A stretch of 20,293 nucleotides of DNA, taken from a virus. Shown here in pieces: positions 7,620 to 13,782 of this stretch (positions within the stretch are counted from its first letter, which is position 1; every line of letters begins with the position of its first letter). The stretch covers positions 1-20,293 of the IMG/VR virus record IMGVR_UViG_3300025418_000716, one strand, 5' to 3'. The notes beneath the pieces are model-generated. The model was not told where the DNA came from. It searched no databases and was given only the letters and a program-made list of their open reading frames with translations. Made by a program: the position numbers and the translations under genes.

Positions 7620-9023
7620 ATGTCAAGTTTAGTAATTGCTGGCGATACATCGGGGTCAATCACCCTCCAAGCCCCATCCACAGCGGGCAGCACAGTCTTA
7701 AACCTCCCAGCCGTATCAGGCACACTAGCCCTCACTTCCGGCTCACAAACCTTCACCAACCTCACAGTCACCAATGACGCTTCTATATCAGGTCTTACTG
7801 TTGGTAAGGGTGGAAATTCGTATAACACAGTATTTGGTTATCAAGCTGCTGCTGTAGCAACAGGTGGCTCTAATTTAGCTATAGGTTATCAAGCATTAAA
7901 TGCTACTACCTCATCTGCTGGAAATACTGCTGTTGGTGATTATAGGGCTTTATACGCCAATACTACAGGTGCAAACAATACAGCACTTGGAAATACTGCT
8001 TTAACTTCAAATACAACTGGTAGCAGTAATGTGGGCATTGGTTATCAATCACTTTACTCAAACACCACCGCATCTAATAACACAGCAGTTGGTCATCAAG
8101 CTGGGTATAGTAATACGACTGGAACTTACAATACGCTACTTGGTATGCAAGCAGGTTATTCATCAGCCACTAATAATGGCTTAACTGCATTAGGGTGGCA
8201 AGCTGGTTATGCAAGCACAGCAGATGGAAGTGTTTATGTCGGTTCTCACGCTGGATATGCTGCAACTGCTACTCATAATACTTTTCTTGGTGCAGATTCA
8301 GGATACCTTGTAACTTCAGGTGCAGCCAATACTATTCTTGGTCGCTTTAGTGGCAACCAAGGCGGTCTAGACATTCGTACAGCAAGTAACTACATTGTGT
8401 TATCTGATGGTGATGGTAATCCTAGATTGATTAGCGATAATATTGGTAGGGTTTATGTTGGATTAACTGCTACTGCTGGATATTTAGATGGATATTTAAC
8501 AGTTCAATCAACTGGCACAAATCCTGCAATTACTGCAGCAACAAATTCAAGCGGAAGTGCAACACAATTTGTTTATTCTGCTTGGGCTCCTTTCAATAGC
8601 GGTAATAATGTGTTTCATAGTTTTGAAACAGAAACATCACCAACAATAAGAGGAACTATTTCTTATAATCGTGCTGGTGGTTTAGTTGCTTATAACACCA
8701 CATCTGACCAAAGACTTAAAGAAAATATTGTTGATGCGCCTTCTGCATTGTCTAAAATTAATTCTGTTCAAATTCGCAGTTTTGATTGGAAAGAAACAGG
8801 CAATCACAATGATTTTGGCGTAATTGCTCAAGAATTACATCAAGTTGCTCCTGAATGTGTTACCGAAGGTCAAGACAACGAAGATGGAACAATGAAATCC
8901 CCATGGGCTGTAGATACATCAGCTTTAGTGCCAGCACTTATTAAAGCTATTCAAGAACTCAACACCTTAGTAACAACCCAAGCAGCCGAAATTGCGGCAC
9001 TCAAAGCTAAAGTAGGAGCGTAA
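7620..9023 (+). CDS. Tail fibre with YadA-like head repeats and S74 intramolecular chaperone
   Basis: A 467-residue fibre. The first 45 residues (TSGSITLQAPSTAGSTVLNL) are a common attachment module. Residues about 68-245 hold some 11 repeats of the YadA/trimeric-adhesin head type (xNTAVG-YQAL-SNTTG pattern), which build a left-handed trimeric beta-roll. A receptor-facing segment follows (about 250-355). Residues 361-467 are an S74 peptidase/chaperone domain starting TSDQRLKENI, with the expected Ser362/Lys367 pair, GVIAQEL at 400-406 and a C-terminal coiled coil (ALIKAIQELNTLVTTQ). In this family the domain assembles the trimer and then cuts itself off before the conserved Ser. The final codons contain AGGAG, the ribosome site of the next gene. 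Confidence 0.88.
   Translation: MSSLVIAGDTSGSITLQAPSTAGSTVLNLPAVSGTLALTSGSQTFTNLTVTNDASISGLTVGKGGNSYNTVFGYQAAAVATGGSNLAIGYQALNATTSSAGNTAVGDYRALYANTTGANNTALGNTALTSNTTGSSNVGIGYQSLYSNTTASNNTAVGHQAGYSNTTGTYNTLLGMQAGYSSATNNGLTALGWQAGYASTADGSVYVGSHAGYAATATHNTFLGADSGYLVTSGAANTILGRFSGNQGGLDIRTASNYIVLSDGDGNPRLISDNIGRVYVGLTATAGYLDGYLTVQSTGTNPAITAATNSSGSATQFVYSAWAPFNSGNNVFHSFETETSPTIRGTISYNRAGGLVAYNTTSDQRLKENIVDAPSALSKINSVQIRSFDWKETGNHNDFGVIAQELHQVAPECVTEGQDNEDGTMKSPWAVDTSALVPALIKAIQELNTLVTTQAAEIAALKAKVGA
8056..8120 (+). repeat. Near-identical DNA block shared by two fibre genes, copy 1
   Basis: These 65 bases match 10493-10557 at 61 positions, and the first 34 bases are identical. Both copies encode SNTTASNNTAV-type head repeats. 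The DNA identity is far above that of the other head repeats in the two genes, which points to recent gene conversion or recombination. Confidence 0.85.
9014..9018 (+). promoter_or_regulatory. Shine-Dalgarno encoded in the AKVGA end of an S74 fibre gene
   Basis: AGGAG is read from the Val-Gly-Ala codons at the end of the fibre gene and lies 8 bases before ATG 9027. The same arrangement occurs at 9983-9987 (6 bases before ATG 9994) and at 11469-11473 (7 bases before ATG 11481). Confidence 0.8.
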
Positions 9024-9026
9024 GAC

Positions 9027-9992
9027 ATGGCATCAATTCTCAGTGCAGGAACCTCAAGCGGCACAGCACTAAACCTCACGGGCGACACTAGCGGCATCCT
9101 CCAGCTCGCCAGCAATAACGGCACTGTAGGCTTGACGATGGATACAAGTCAAAACATTGGTATTGGTACTACTAGTCCTGCTTATAAATTAGATGTTTCA
9201 CAAAATATTGCTGGTGAAGGTGCAATTCAAATTACAAATGCTAATGCTGGAACATCGGTTATTTCAGAATTCAGAGCAAGTAATGGAACTAACTTTGCTC
9301 TTTATGGAATAGGTGGAACTGGCTATTCAACATACGCACAAATCAGAGCTAATGCTGCAGTAATTTATTCCAACACATCAGCAGGAGTTGGAATTAGTTC
9401 AGACAATGCTTCTGGTTATATCACTTTTGGTACAGGTTCTTCTGCTCCTGAACGGATGCGTATTGACTCTAGTGGTAATTTGTTGGTTGGTACTACAACA
9501 AGTGCTGGAGGTTCTGCTCCTCATGTAAAAGCAGCTTTAGGAATTAACACACGCTCTGGTCAAGGTGGTTCTTATGGTGGTAATTTATACAATCTGTATT
9601 GGACTGGCTCTGCCATGCAATTATGGGTTGATTCTTCGAATTTAGGAAACATTAGCGTTACCTCTGATTATCGTATTAAACGAAATGTTGAAACACAAAC
9701 TACACCTGCTTTAGAAAGAATAATGGCTTTAAGACCCGTTACCTATCAAATGGCTAATTATGGTGATTTGTTTAAAGCTAGTGACGATATTAAAGAAGGT
9801 TTTATTGCTCACGAAGTTCAAGAGATAATTCCTAGCGGAGCAGAAGGTGTAAAAGATGCTGAAAATCAAATTCAATCTTTGCGTTTAGATGCTCTTTGTT
9901 CTGTAATGGTTAAAGCAATCCAAGAACAACAAGCCCTTATCACCACATTGCAGACTCAAGTAGCTGCCCTTCAAGCAAAAGTAGGAGTTTAA
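9027..9992 (+). CDS. Tail fibre with S74 intramolecular chaperone
   Basis: A 321-residue fibre. The N-terminus (GTALNLTGDTSGILQLASNN) is a common fibre-attachment module, followed by IGIGTTSPAYKLDV and, at about 139-156, SSAPERMRIDSSGNLLVGTT, both stock fibre shaft motifs. Residues 211-321 are the S74 domain: VTSDYRIKRNV with Ser213 and Lys218, GFIAHEVQEIIP, and a terminal coiled coil ending QAKVGV. The domain diverges from those of the neighbouring fibres (SDYRIK rather than SDQRLK) and belongs to the longer ALERIMALRPVTYQM type, so it was probably acquired separately. It starts 3 bases after the preceding gene and in the same frame, with AGGAG at 9014-9018 as ribosome site. Confidence 0.87.
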   Translation: MASILSAGTSSGTALNLTGDTSGILQLASNNGTVGLTMDTSQNIGIGTTSPAYKLDVSQNIAGEGAIQITNANAGTSVISEFRASNGTNFALYGIGGTGYSTYAQIRANAAVIYSNTSAGVGISSDNASGYITFGTGSSAPERMRIDSSGNLLVGTTTSAGGSAPHVKAALGINTRSGQGGSYGGNLYNLYWTGSAMQLWVDSSNLGNISVTSDYRIKRNVETQTTPALERIMALRPVTYQMANYGDLFKASDDIKEGFIAHEVQEIIPSGAEGVKDAENQIQSLRLDALCSVMVKAIQEQQALITTLQTQVAALQAKVGV

Positions 9993-9993
9993 T

Positions 9994-11478
9994 ATGTCCC
10001 TTATTCTGAGCGGAACAAACGGTATAACATCCCCCGGCGGCGACACAGGCGCAGCAGACTTTACCATCAATGGACTTACTGTTGGTAAGGGTGGTGGTAG
10101 TGTAAGCAATAATACGGCATTTGGTGTAAGTGCTTTAACATCAAATACTTCAGGTGGCACAAATTCGGCATTTGGAATACAAGCTGCCTATTCAACTACA
10201 TCTGGAAATAGTAATACTGCTGTAGGCGCAACAGCACTTTATTCAAATGTTAGCAATAGTGATAGCACAGCAGTTGGCTATCAGGCGCTTTTTACATCCA
10301 CAGGCGGTAGTAATACAGCAGTAGGTTCTCATTCTTCACAATTAACTACTACTGGCATATATAATGCTTCTTTTGGCAGATATTCTTTATATAGCAATAC
10401 CACAGGCGGTTCAAATACTGCTATTGGCGATTCTGCTATGTATCCAAATACAACTGGTTCAAATAACACAGCAATAGGACAATCTGCTCTTAACTCAAAC
10501 ACCACCGCATCTAATAACACAGCAGTAGGTTATCAGGCTGGTTATAGTAATACGACTAATTCAGCATTAACTGCTATAGGATACCAAGCTGCATATGCAA
10601 GCACAGGTGGTAGCGTTACTGCTGTTGGTAATTTGGCTGCTGGAACAGCCACTACTGCTACAGGATTAACAGCCGTTGGTAATGCTGCACTTCGATACAC
10701 TACAACAGGTTCATACAATACGGCAATAGGTAGTGGTGATGCAACACAATATCCACCATTGTTTTTCAACACTACTGGAACTCATAATATTGCAATTGGT
10801 GTTCAAACTTTTTACACAAACACCACAGGTTCTTACAATACAGCAATAGGTGATTACGCACTTCAAGCAAACACTACCGCCAATTACAACACAGGATTAG
10901 GTTATCAAGCTGGTTATAACATAACAACTGGATTAGCCAATTTATGTTTAGGAAGTGCATCAGCAGGCTCTTTAACTACAGGCAGTAACAATATTTATAT
11001 GGGGCCGACAACTGCTTCTTCAGCAAGCGTTGGTCAAGAATTTGTTTTAGCTGCAACTGCTGGTTCTGCTGTAGTTGGAAAAGGAACAAATACTGGTTAT
11101 ATCTATTGTGGTGGTGGTGGCGTATATCAAGGCAATAATTCTGCAACTTGGTCTATTACATCTGACCAACGCCTTAAAAAGAACATTGTTGATAATACAG
11201 TCGGACTTGATGCCATCAATAAAATTCAAGTTCGCAATTTTGAATACCGCACAGCAGATGAAGTAACCGATTTGCCTAAAGAAAATGCTGTTGATATCAA
11301 TGGTGTTCAACTCGGTGCAATCGCACAAGAGCTTGCTTTAGTATTGCCAGACTGTGTAAAAACCGAATCTACTGGTGTAATGTCTGTAGATACATCAAAT
11401 ATCACATGGCATTTAATTAATGCTGTAAAAGAACTATCCGCAGAAGTAACCGCACTCAAAGCTAAATTAGGAGCATAA
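9994..11478 (+). CDS. Tail fibre with long YadA-like head-repeat shaft and S74 chaperone
   Basis: A 494-residue fibre, paralogous to 7620-9023. INGLTVGKGGGS (about residues 25-36) opens some 17-18 YadA-like head repeats (about 38-337), each with an (N)NTA(I/V)G core, more than the 11 of its paralogue, so the shaft should be longer. Residues 388-494 are the S74 domain: ITSDQRLKKNIVD with Ser390 and Lys395, then GAIAQELALVLPD and a C-terminal coil ending LKAKLGA. The DNA shares near-identical blocks with the paralogue (see repeats). The ribosome site AGGAG (9983-9987) lies in the end of the previous gene, and AGGAG at 11469-11473 serves the next. Confidence 0.88.
   Translation: MSLILSGTNGITSPGGDTGAADFTINGLTVGKGGGSVSNNTAFGVSALTSNTSGGTNSAFGIQAAYSTTSGNSNTAVGATALYSNVSNSDSTAVGYQALFTSTGGSNTAVGSHSSQLTTTGIYNASFGRYSLYSNTTGGSNTAIGDSAMYPNTTGSNNTAIGQSALNSNTTASNNTAVGYQAGYSNTTNSALTAIGYQAAYASTGGSVTAVGNLAAGTATTATGLTAVGNAALRYTTTGSYNTAIGSGDATQYPPLFFNTTGTHNIAIGVQTFYTNTTGSYNTAIGDYALQANTTANYNTGLGYQAGYNITTGLANLCLGSASAGSLTTGSNNIYMGPTTASSASVGQEFVLAATAGSAVVGKGTNTGYIYCGGGGVYQGNNSATWSITSDQRLKKNIVDNTVGLDAINKIQVRNFEYRTADEVTDLPKENAVDINGVQLGAIAQELALVLPDCVKTESTGVMSVDTSNITWHLINAVKELSAEVTALKAKLGA
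10493..10557 (+). repeat. Near-identical DNA block shared by two fibre genes, copy 2
   Basis: This is the partner of 8056-8120: 61 of 65 bases match and the first 34 are identical. A second exact 20-base match between the same two genes lies at 7794-7813 and 10075-10094, where the head-repeat shafts begin (GLTVGKGG). Confidence 0.85.
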
Positions 11479-11480
11479 AA

Positions 11481-11813
11481 ATGACAACAACATACACAAC
11501 TACCATTAACTCGATGTTCACAGTAAACACACCCGACCCTGATTATGTGGTTAATGTGCTCTTTACTGTATCTGGCACAGACGGCACTCATACTGCCTCT
11601 ATTGACGGCAGCATCCAATTTGCCCAAGAAGCTAAAGAGTCAGGGTTTATTCCTTACGCTAACTTAACCGAAGCTATCGTATTAGGCTGGATTAATGAAG
11701 CTACTGACAATCAGGCTAACTACTACGCCAACATTGACGGTCAAATTGCATCAATCATAAACCCACCAGTTAGCCCACAAAACACACCACTTCCTTGGGC
11801 AACAGCTAAATAA
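11481..11813 (+). CDS. Conserved phage protein of unknown function following the fibre genes
   Basis: A 110-residue soluble protein. It matches a small widespread phage family with an N-terminal strand region (TINSMFTVNTPDPDYVVNVLFTVSGTDG), a middle with FIPYANLTEAIVLGWINEA and a fixed C-terminus (IDGQIASIINPPVSPQNTPLPW). I believe Pfam lists this as a domain of unknown function, but I could not check the accession. The genes usually sit beside tail-fibre genes, so a fibre-assembly or minor-virion role is plausible but unproven. The ribosome site is the AGGAG formed by the end of the preceding fibre gene. Confidence 0.72.
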   Translation: MTTTYTTTINSMFTVNTPDPDYVVNVLFTVSGTDGTHTASIDGSIQFAQEAKESGFIPYANLTEAIVLGWINEATDNQANYYANIDGQIASIINPPVSPQNTPLPWATAK

Positions 11814-11821
11814 TAAGAAAA

Positions 11822-12052
11822 ATGAACTTTCAAGAATTTTTCAACATGATACTGCCTCTTGTCTTCGTGGCAATTGGTTGGTTTCTAAAAGAGCTCTGGA
11901 CTGCTGTACAGTCTCTGAAAATTGACTTGCATGACCTGCGCACCCACCTTGCTGAGAACTACATGCACAAGGACGATTTCTCAGACCGCTGGGAAGAGGT
12001 GTTAAAGGCCCTGCACCGCGTAGAAGACAAGTTAGACCAAATCCGCAAGTGA
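11822..12052 (+). CDS. Small membrane protein with coiled coil, lysis module
   Basis: A 76-residue protein with one N-terminal membrane helix (about residues 8-23, ILPLVFVAIGWF) and a charged coiled-coil tail containing LKIDLHDLRTHLAENYMHKDDF. The layout (short helix, then LxxDLHxLRxHxAExYxxKxDF) is common in small phage proteins next to holins. Its stop overlaps the GTG start of the next gene by 3 bases, so translation is probably coupled. It could be an antiholin or an accessory holin; neither is shown by the sequence. The ribosome site is weak (AAGAAA). Confidence 0.65.
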   Translation: MNFQEFFNMILPLVFVAIGWFLKELWTAVQSLKIDLHDLRTHLAENYMHKDDFSDRWEEVLKALHRVEDKLDQIRK

Positions 12053-12279
12053 ACGAAATTCTTAAACAACTCTTAACTGGCAAAGATAACACCACCTACG
12101 ATATTGGCCGTGTTACATGGTTAATTGGTATGGTTGCCGTTATCCTATTAGCCTTTTATGAGGTAATGCACAACACCGTAAGTATTCGTGAACTGGCTGA
12201 GTCATTAGGAATTGTCTCAGCTGCTGGTGGAGCCAGTGTGGCCATGAAGGGCCGCACAGAGCCTAATGGGGAACAATAG
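12049..12279 (+). CDS. Putative holin
   Basis: A 76-residue protein starting at GTG 12049, overlapping the previous gene's stop. It opens with LLTGKDNTTYDIGRV, a signature of small holin-like proteins in phages of Proteobacteria, then a strong membrane helix (about 21-41, VTWLIGMVAVILLAFYEVM) and a weaker Gly/Ala-rich second helix (about 50-67, SLGIVSAAGGASVAM), ending in a charged tail (KGRTEPNGEQ). Small size, two possible helices and a position just before the spanins and endolysin support a holin. Paired with a SAR endolysin it could be a pinholin, which would only need to depolarise the membrane; that is an inference. Confidence 0.68.
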   Translation: MNEILKQLLTGKDNTTYDIGRVTWLIGMVAVILLAFYEVMHNTVSIRELAESLGIVSAAGGASVAMKGRTEPNGEQ

Positions 12280-12749
12280 TGCCGTATAAAGATCCAGCTA
12301 AAAATGCAGCTTGTAAACGTGCTTGGTATTTGAATAACAAAGAAAAAGAACACGCAAGAGTTCGTGAATGGAACAAAAACAACCCCGAATGGATTAAAGA
12401 ATACCAAAAACAATACAATAAAAAGAACGCCACTAAAAAAGCAGAACAGTCTAAAAACTGGAGAGAAAATAACAGAGCAAAATACAACTCACTGCAAGCA
12501 AAACGCCGAGCAATCAAACTACAAGCAACACCACTTTGGTTAACAAAAAAACAAATTAACGAAATTAACGAGTATTATGTAATGGCTAAAGAATTAGAAA
12601 AAGTTTTTCCTTGGCCGCAACACGTAGATCATATATTTGCATTGCAGGGTTTTGATATCTGTGGGTTACATGTACCTTGGAACTTGCAAATTTTATCACA
12701 AAAAGCAAATTTAGAAAAAGGTAATAGGTCAGACCTATGTTCCCATTAG
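12279..12749 (+). CDS. HNH endonuclease, free-standing
   Basis: A 156-residue protein starting at GTG 12279, which overlaps the holin's TAG by one base. The N-terminus (MPYKDPAKNAACKRAWY) and the Lys/Asn/Glu-rich helical first 85 residues match phage HNH homing-type nucleases. The catalytic block is at 116-150: VDHIFALQGFDICGLHVPWN with D117-H118, then N135 and N144 in NLEKGNR, an H-N-N variant of the motif. Its function would be DNA nicking or cleavage, possibly homing. It is more Lys/Asn- and A-rich than its neighbours, suggesting a later arrival in the lysis cassette. The next gene starts inside its last 13 bases. Confidence 0.85.
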   Translation: MPYKDPAKNAACKRAWYLNNKEKEHARVREWNKNNPEWIKEYQKQYNKKNATKKAEQSKNWRENNRAKYNSLQAKRRAIKLQATPLWLTKKQINEINEYYVMAKELEKVFPWPQHVDHIFALQGFDICGLHVPWNLQILSQKANLEKGNRSDLCSH

Positions 12750-13144
12750 GAATCATAACTTATGCAAAAATTGGACTTTGTGCTTTATGTTTATGCGGCG
12801 CTGGCTATCTTGGCTACAGTTTGGAAGCTGCTCGATTTGATCGTTACAAAGCGGAGCAACAAGCCCTTACCCAAACGCTTCAGGAAGAGCACCAAGCAGC
12901 CGCTGACCAAATAAGGAAAGAGAAAGATGCTCAAATTGCTTCTATCAATAACAGCCTCGCTGATGCTCTTGTGCGGCTGCGTAGCCGTCCCAGTCGCGCC
13001 CAAGGCGCCGCAAATGGACAAGGCGGAACTGGGTTGTCCCTTTCTGCAGAGGATGCAACTTTTCTTGAACGGGAAGCTGCCCGAGCAGACGTGCTCAGAA
13101 GCGCGCTAGACGCTTGCTATAAACAATACGACGCACTGAAATAG
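12737..13144 (+). CDS. Rz: i-spanin, Rz-like inner membrane lysis protein
   Basis: A 135-residue protein with an N-terminal membrane anchor (about residues 8-28, TYAKIGLCALCLCGAGYLGY), then a long charged helix (about 30-80, RYKAEQQALTQTLQEEHQAA, KEKDAQIA) and a C-terminal helix with C127 (ARADVLRSALDACYKQYDAL). This is the standard Rz layout: an inner-membrane anchor with a periplasmic coiled coil, acting in the last step of lysis by fusing the inner and outer membranes. Identification is strengthened by a lipoprotein gene nested in its +1 frame. It starts within the HNH gene and has only a weak ribosome site, so it probably relies on coupling. Confidence 0.83.
   Translation: MFPLGIITYAKIGLCALCLCGAGYLGYSLEAARFDRYKAEQQALTQTLQEEHQAAADQIRKEKDAQIASINNSLADALVRLRSRPSRAQGAANGQGGTGLSLSAEDATFLEREAARADVLRSALDACYKQYDALK
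12927..13109 (+). CDS. Rz1: o-spanin, Rz1-like outer membrane lipoprotein, nested in Rz
   Basis: A 60-residue protein wholly inside the Rz gene in the +1 frame, the same arrangement as lambda Rz/Rz1. MLKLLLSITASLMLLCGC is a lipoprotein signal peptide: a Lys, a hydrophobic core and a lipobox L15-C16-G17 before C18, the expected lipidated Cys. The mature part is about 43 residues and begins with a Pro/Ala-rich stretch (VAVPVAPKAPQ), typical of Rz1. It also has C37 and C56. An AAGGA ribosome site (12913-12917) lies 9 bases before the ATG. Together with Rz it should span the periplasm and disrupt the outer membrane, implying a Gram-negative host. Confidence 0.85.
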   Translation: MLKLLLSITASLMLLCGCVAVPVAPKAPQMDKAELGCPFLQRMQLFLNGKLPEQTCSEAR

Positions 13145-13159
13145 GCGCGTCCCCCCCAA

Positions 13160-13179
13160 TTTGCATTATTATATGCAAA
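13160..13179 (+). promoter_or_regulatory. Putative phage promoter/operator, copy 2 (variant with inverted repeat)
   Basis: The core TTTGCATTATTATA (13160-13173) matches the other two copies of this motif. Here it also forms an inverted repeat: TTTGCAT (13160-13166) with ATGCAAA (13173-13179) around six bases. It lies in the 48-base gap between Rz and the endolysin, 13 bases before the start codon and just upstream of its TAAGGAG ribosome site. A run of seven C (13151-13157) precedes it. So close to the start codon, it may work as an operator or RNA hairpin rather than a promoter. Confidence 0.5.
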
Positions 13180-13192
13180 GTAAGGAGCCAAA

Positions 13193-13711
13193 ATGAAACA
13201 ATTAGTAGTAATACTACTGTGGATATTAGGTGTATTTGCCGCTATTCACTTTACAGACCGATACACCCAGATTGAAGAAAACATCATGGCAATCGCTAAA
13301 TCCACTCTAGACTTTATAACCAAAGAAGAAGGCGCCCGTAACAAGGCCTACAAGGACTCTAAGGGCTTGTGGACCATTGGTGTAGGCCACCTCATAAAAA
13401 GTGATGAGCAAGACCTTATTCATGCAACCTTGACAGACGAGCAGGTAGAAGAGCTTCTTAAAAGCGATTTAAAGTGGTGTAGCGAGGCCGTAGAGAGTTC
13501 GGTGAAGGTACCCCTTCAACAGAACCAATTTGACGCCCTATACAGCCTTTGCTTCAATATTGGAGAGACTAACTTCCGTAAGTCTACTGTTGTTAAGAAA
13601 ATTAACGCAAATGATATGCAGGGGGCGGCAGATGCCATCCTCATGTGGAATAAGCCAGATGTGCTTATTAACCGCAGAAAACGCGAAAGAGCATTGTTTT
13701 TAGGGGCGTAA
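13193..13711 (+). CDS. Endolysin, GH24 lysozyme with signal-anchor-release N-terminus
   Basis: A 172-residue lysozyme of the T4/P22 family that hydrolyses the MurNAc-GlcNAc bond of peptidoglycan. The catalytic triad fits E-x8-D-x5-T: E46, D55 and T61 in EEGARNKAYKDSKGLWTIGV. Later family markers are VPLQQNQFDALYSLCFNIG and the Arg-rich end INRRKRERALFL. Residues 4-20 (LVVILLWILGVFAAIHF) form a weakly hydrophobic helix rich in Gly/Ala with no cleavage site, as in SAR endolysins, which are secreted by the host Sec system, tethered and released when the membrane depolarises. The TAAGGAG ribosome site supports ATG 13193. An internal Met at 32 (13286) could yield a form without the anchor. Confidence 0.88.
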   Translation: MKQLVVILLWILGVFAAIHFTDRYTQIEENIMAIAKSTLDFITKEEGARNKAYKDSKGLWTIGVGHLIKSDEQDLIHATLTDEQVEELLKSDLKWCSEAVESSVKVPLQQNQFDALYSLCFNIGETNFRKSTVVKKINANDMQGAADAILMWNKPDVLINRRKRERALFLGA

Positions 13712-13721
13712 ACCACCCATT

Positions 13722-13743
13722 TTTTGCATTAGTATAAGTAGGA
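13722..13743 (+). promoter_or_regulatory. Putative phage promoter/operator, copy 3
   Basis: TTTTGCATTAGTATAAGTAG, 10 bases after the endolysin stop and about 40 bases before the next start. The 22-base block differs from the copy at 2788-2809 at a single position (TATAAG here, TATAAA there). There is again no recognisable -35 box. Position between transcriptional blocks supports a promoter for the genes from 13783 onward. Confidence 0.6.
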
Positions 13744-13782
13744 CTGATCATCCTTTTTTAATCAATTACTCGAGGAATTGCC

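Noticed and set aside
8060-11000. CRISPR-like array suggested by regularly spaced similar sequences
   Set aside because: The repeats are coding YadA-type head repeats in one open frame, vary in sequence, and have no constant direct repeat with unique spacers.
7620-11478. Diversity-generating retroelement acting on the fibre genes
   Set aside because: No reverse transcriptase or accessory gene is in the window, and the repeated blocks differ at scattered positions, not only at A. A distant element outside the window cannot be excluded.
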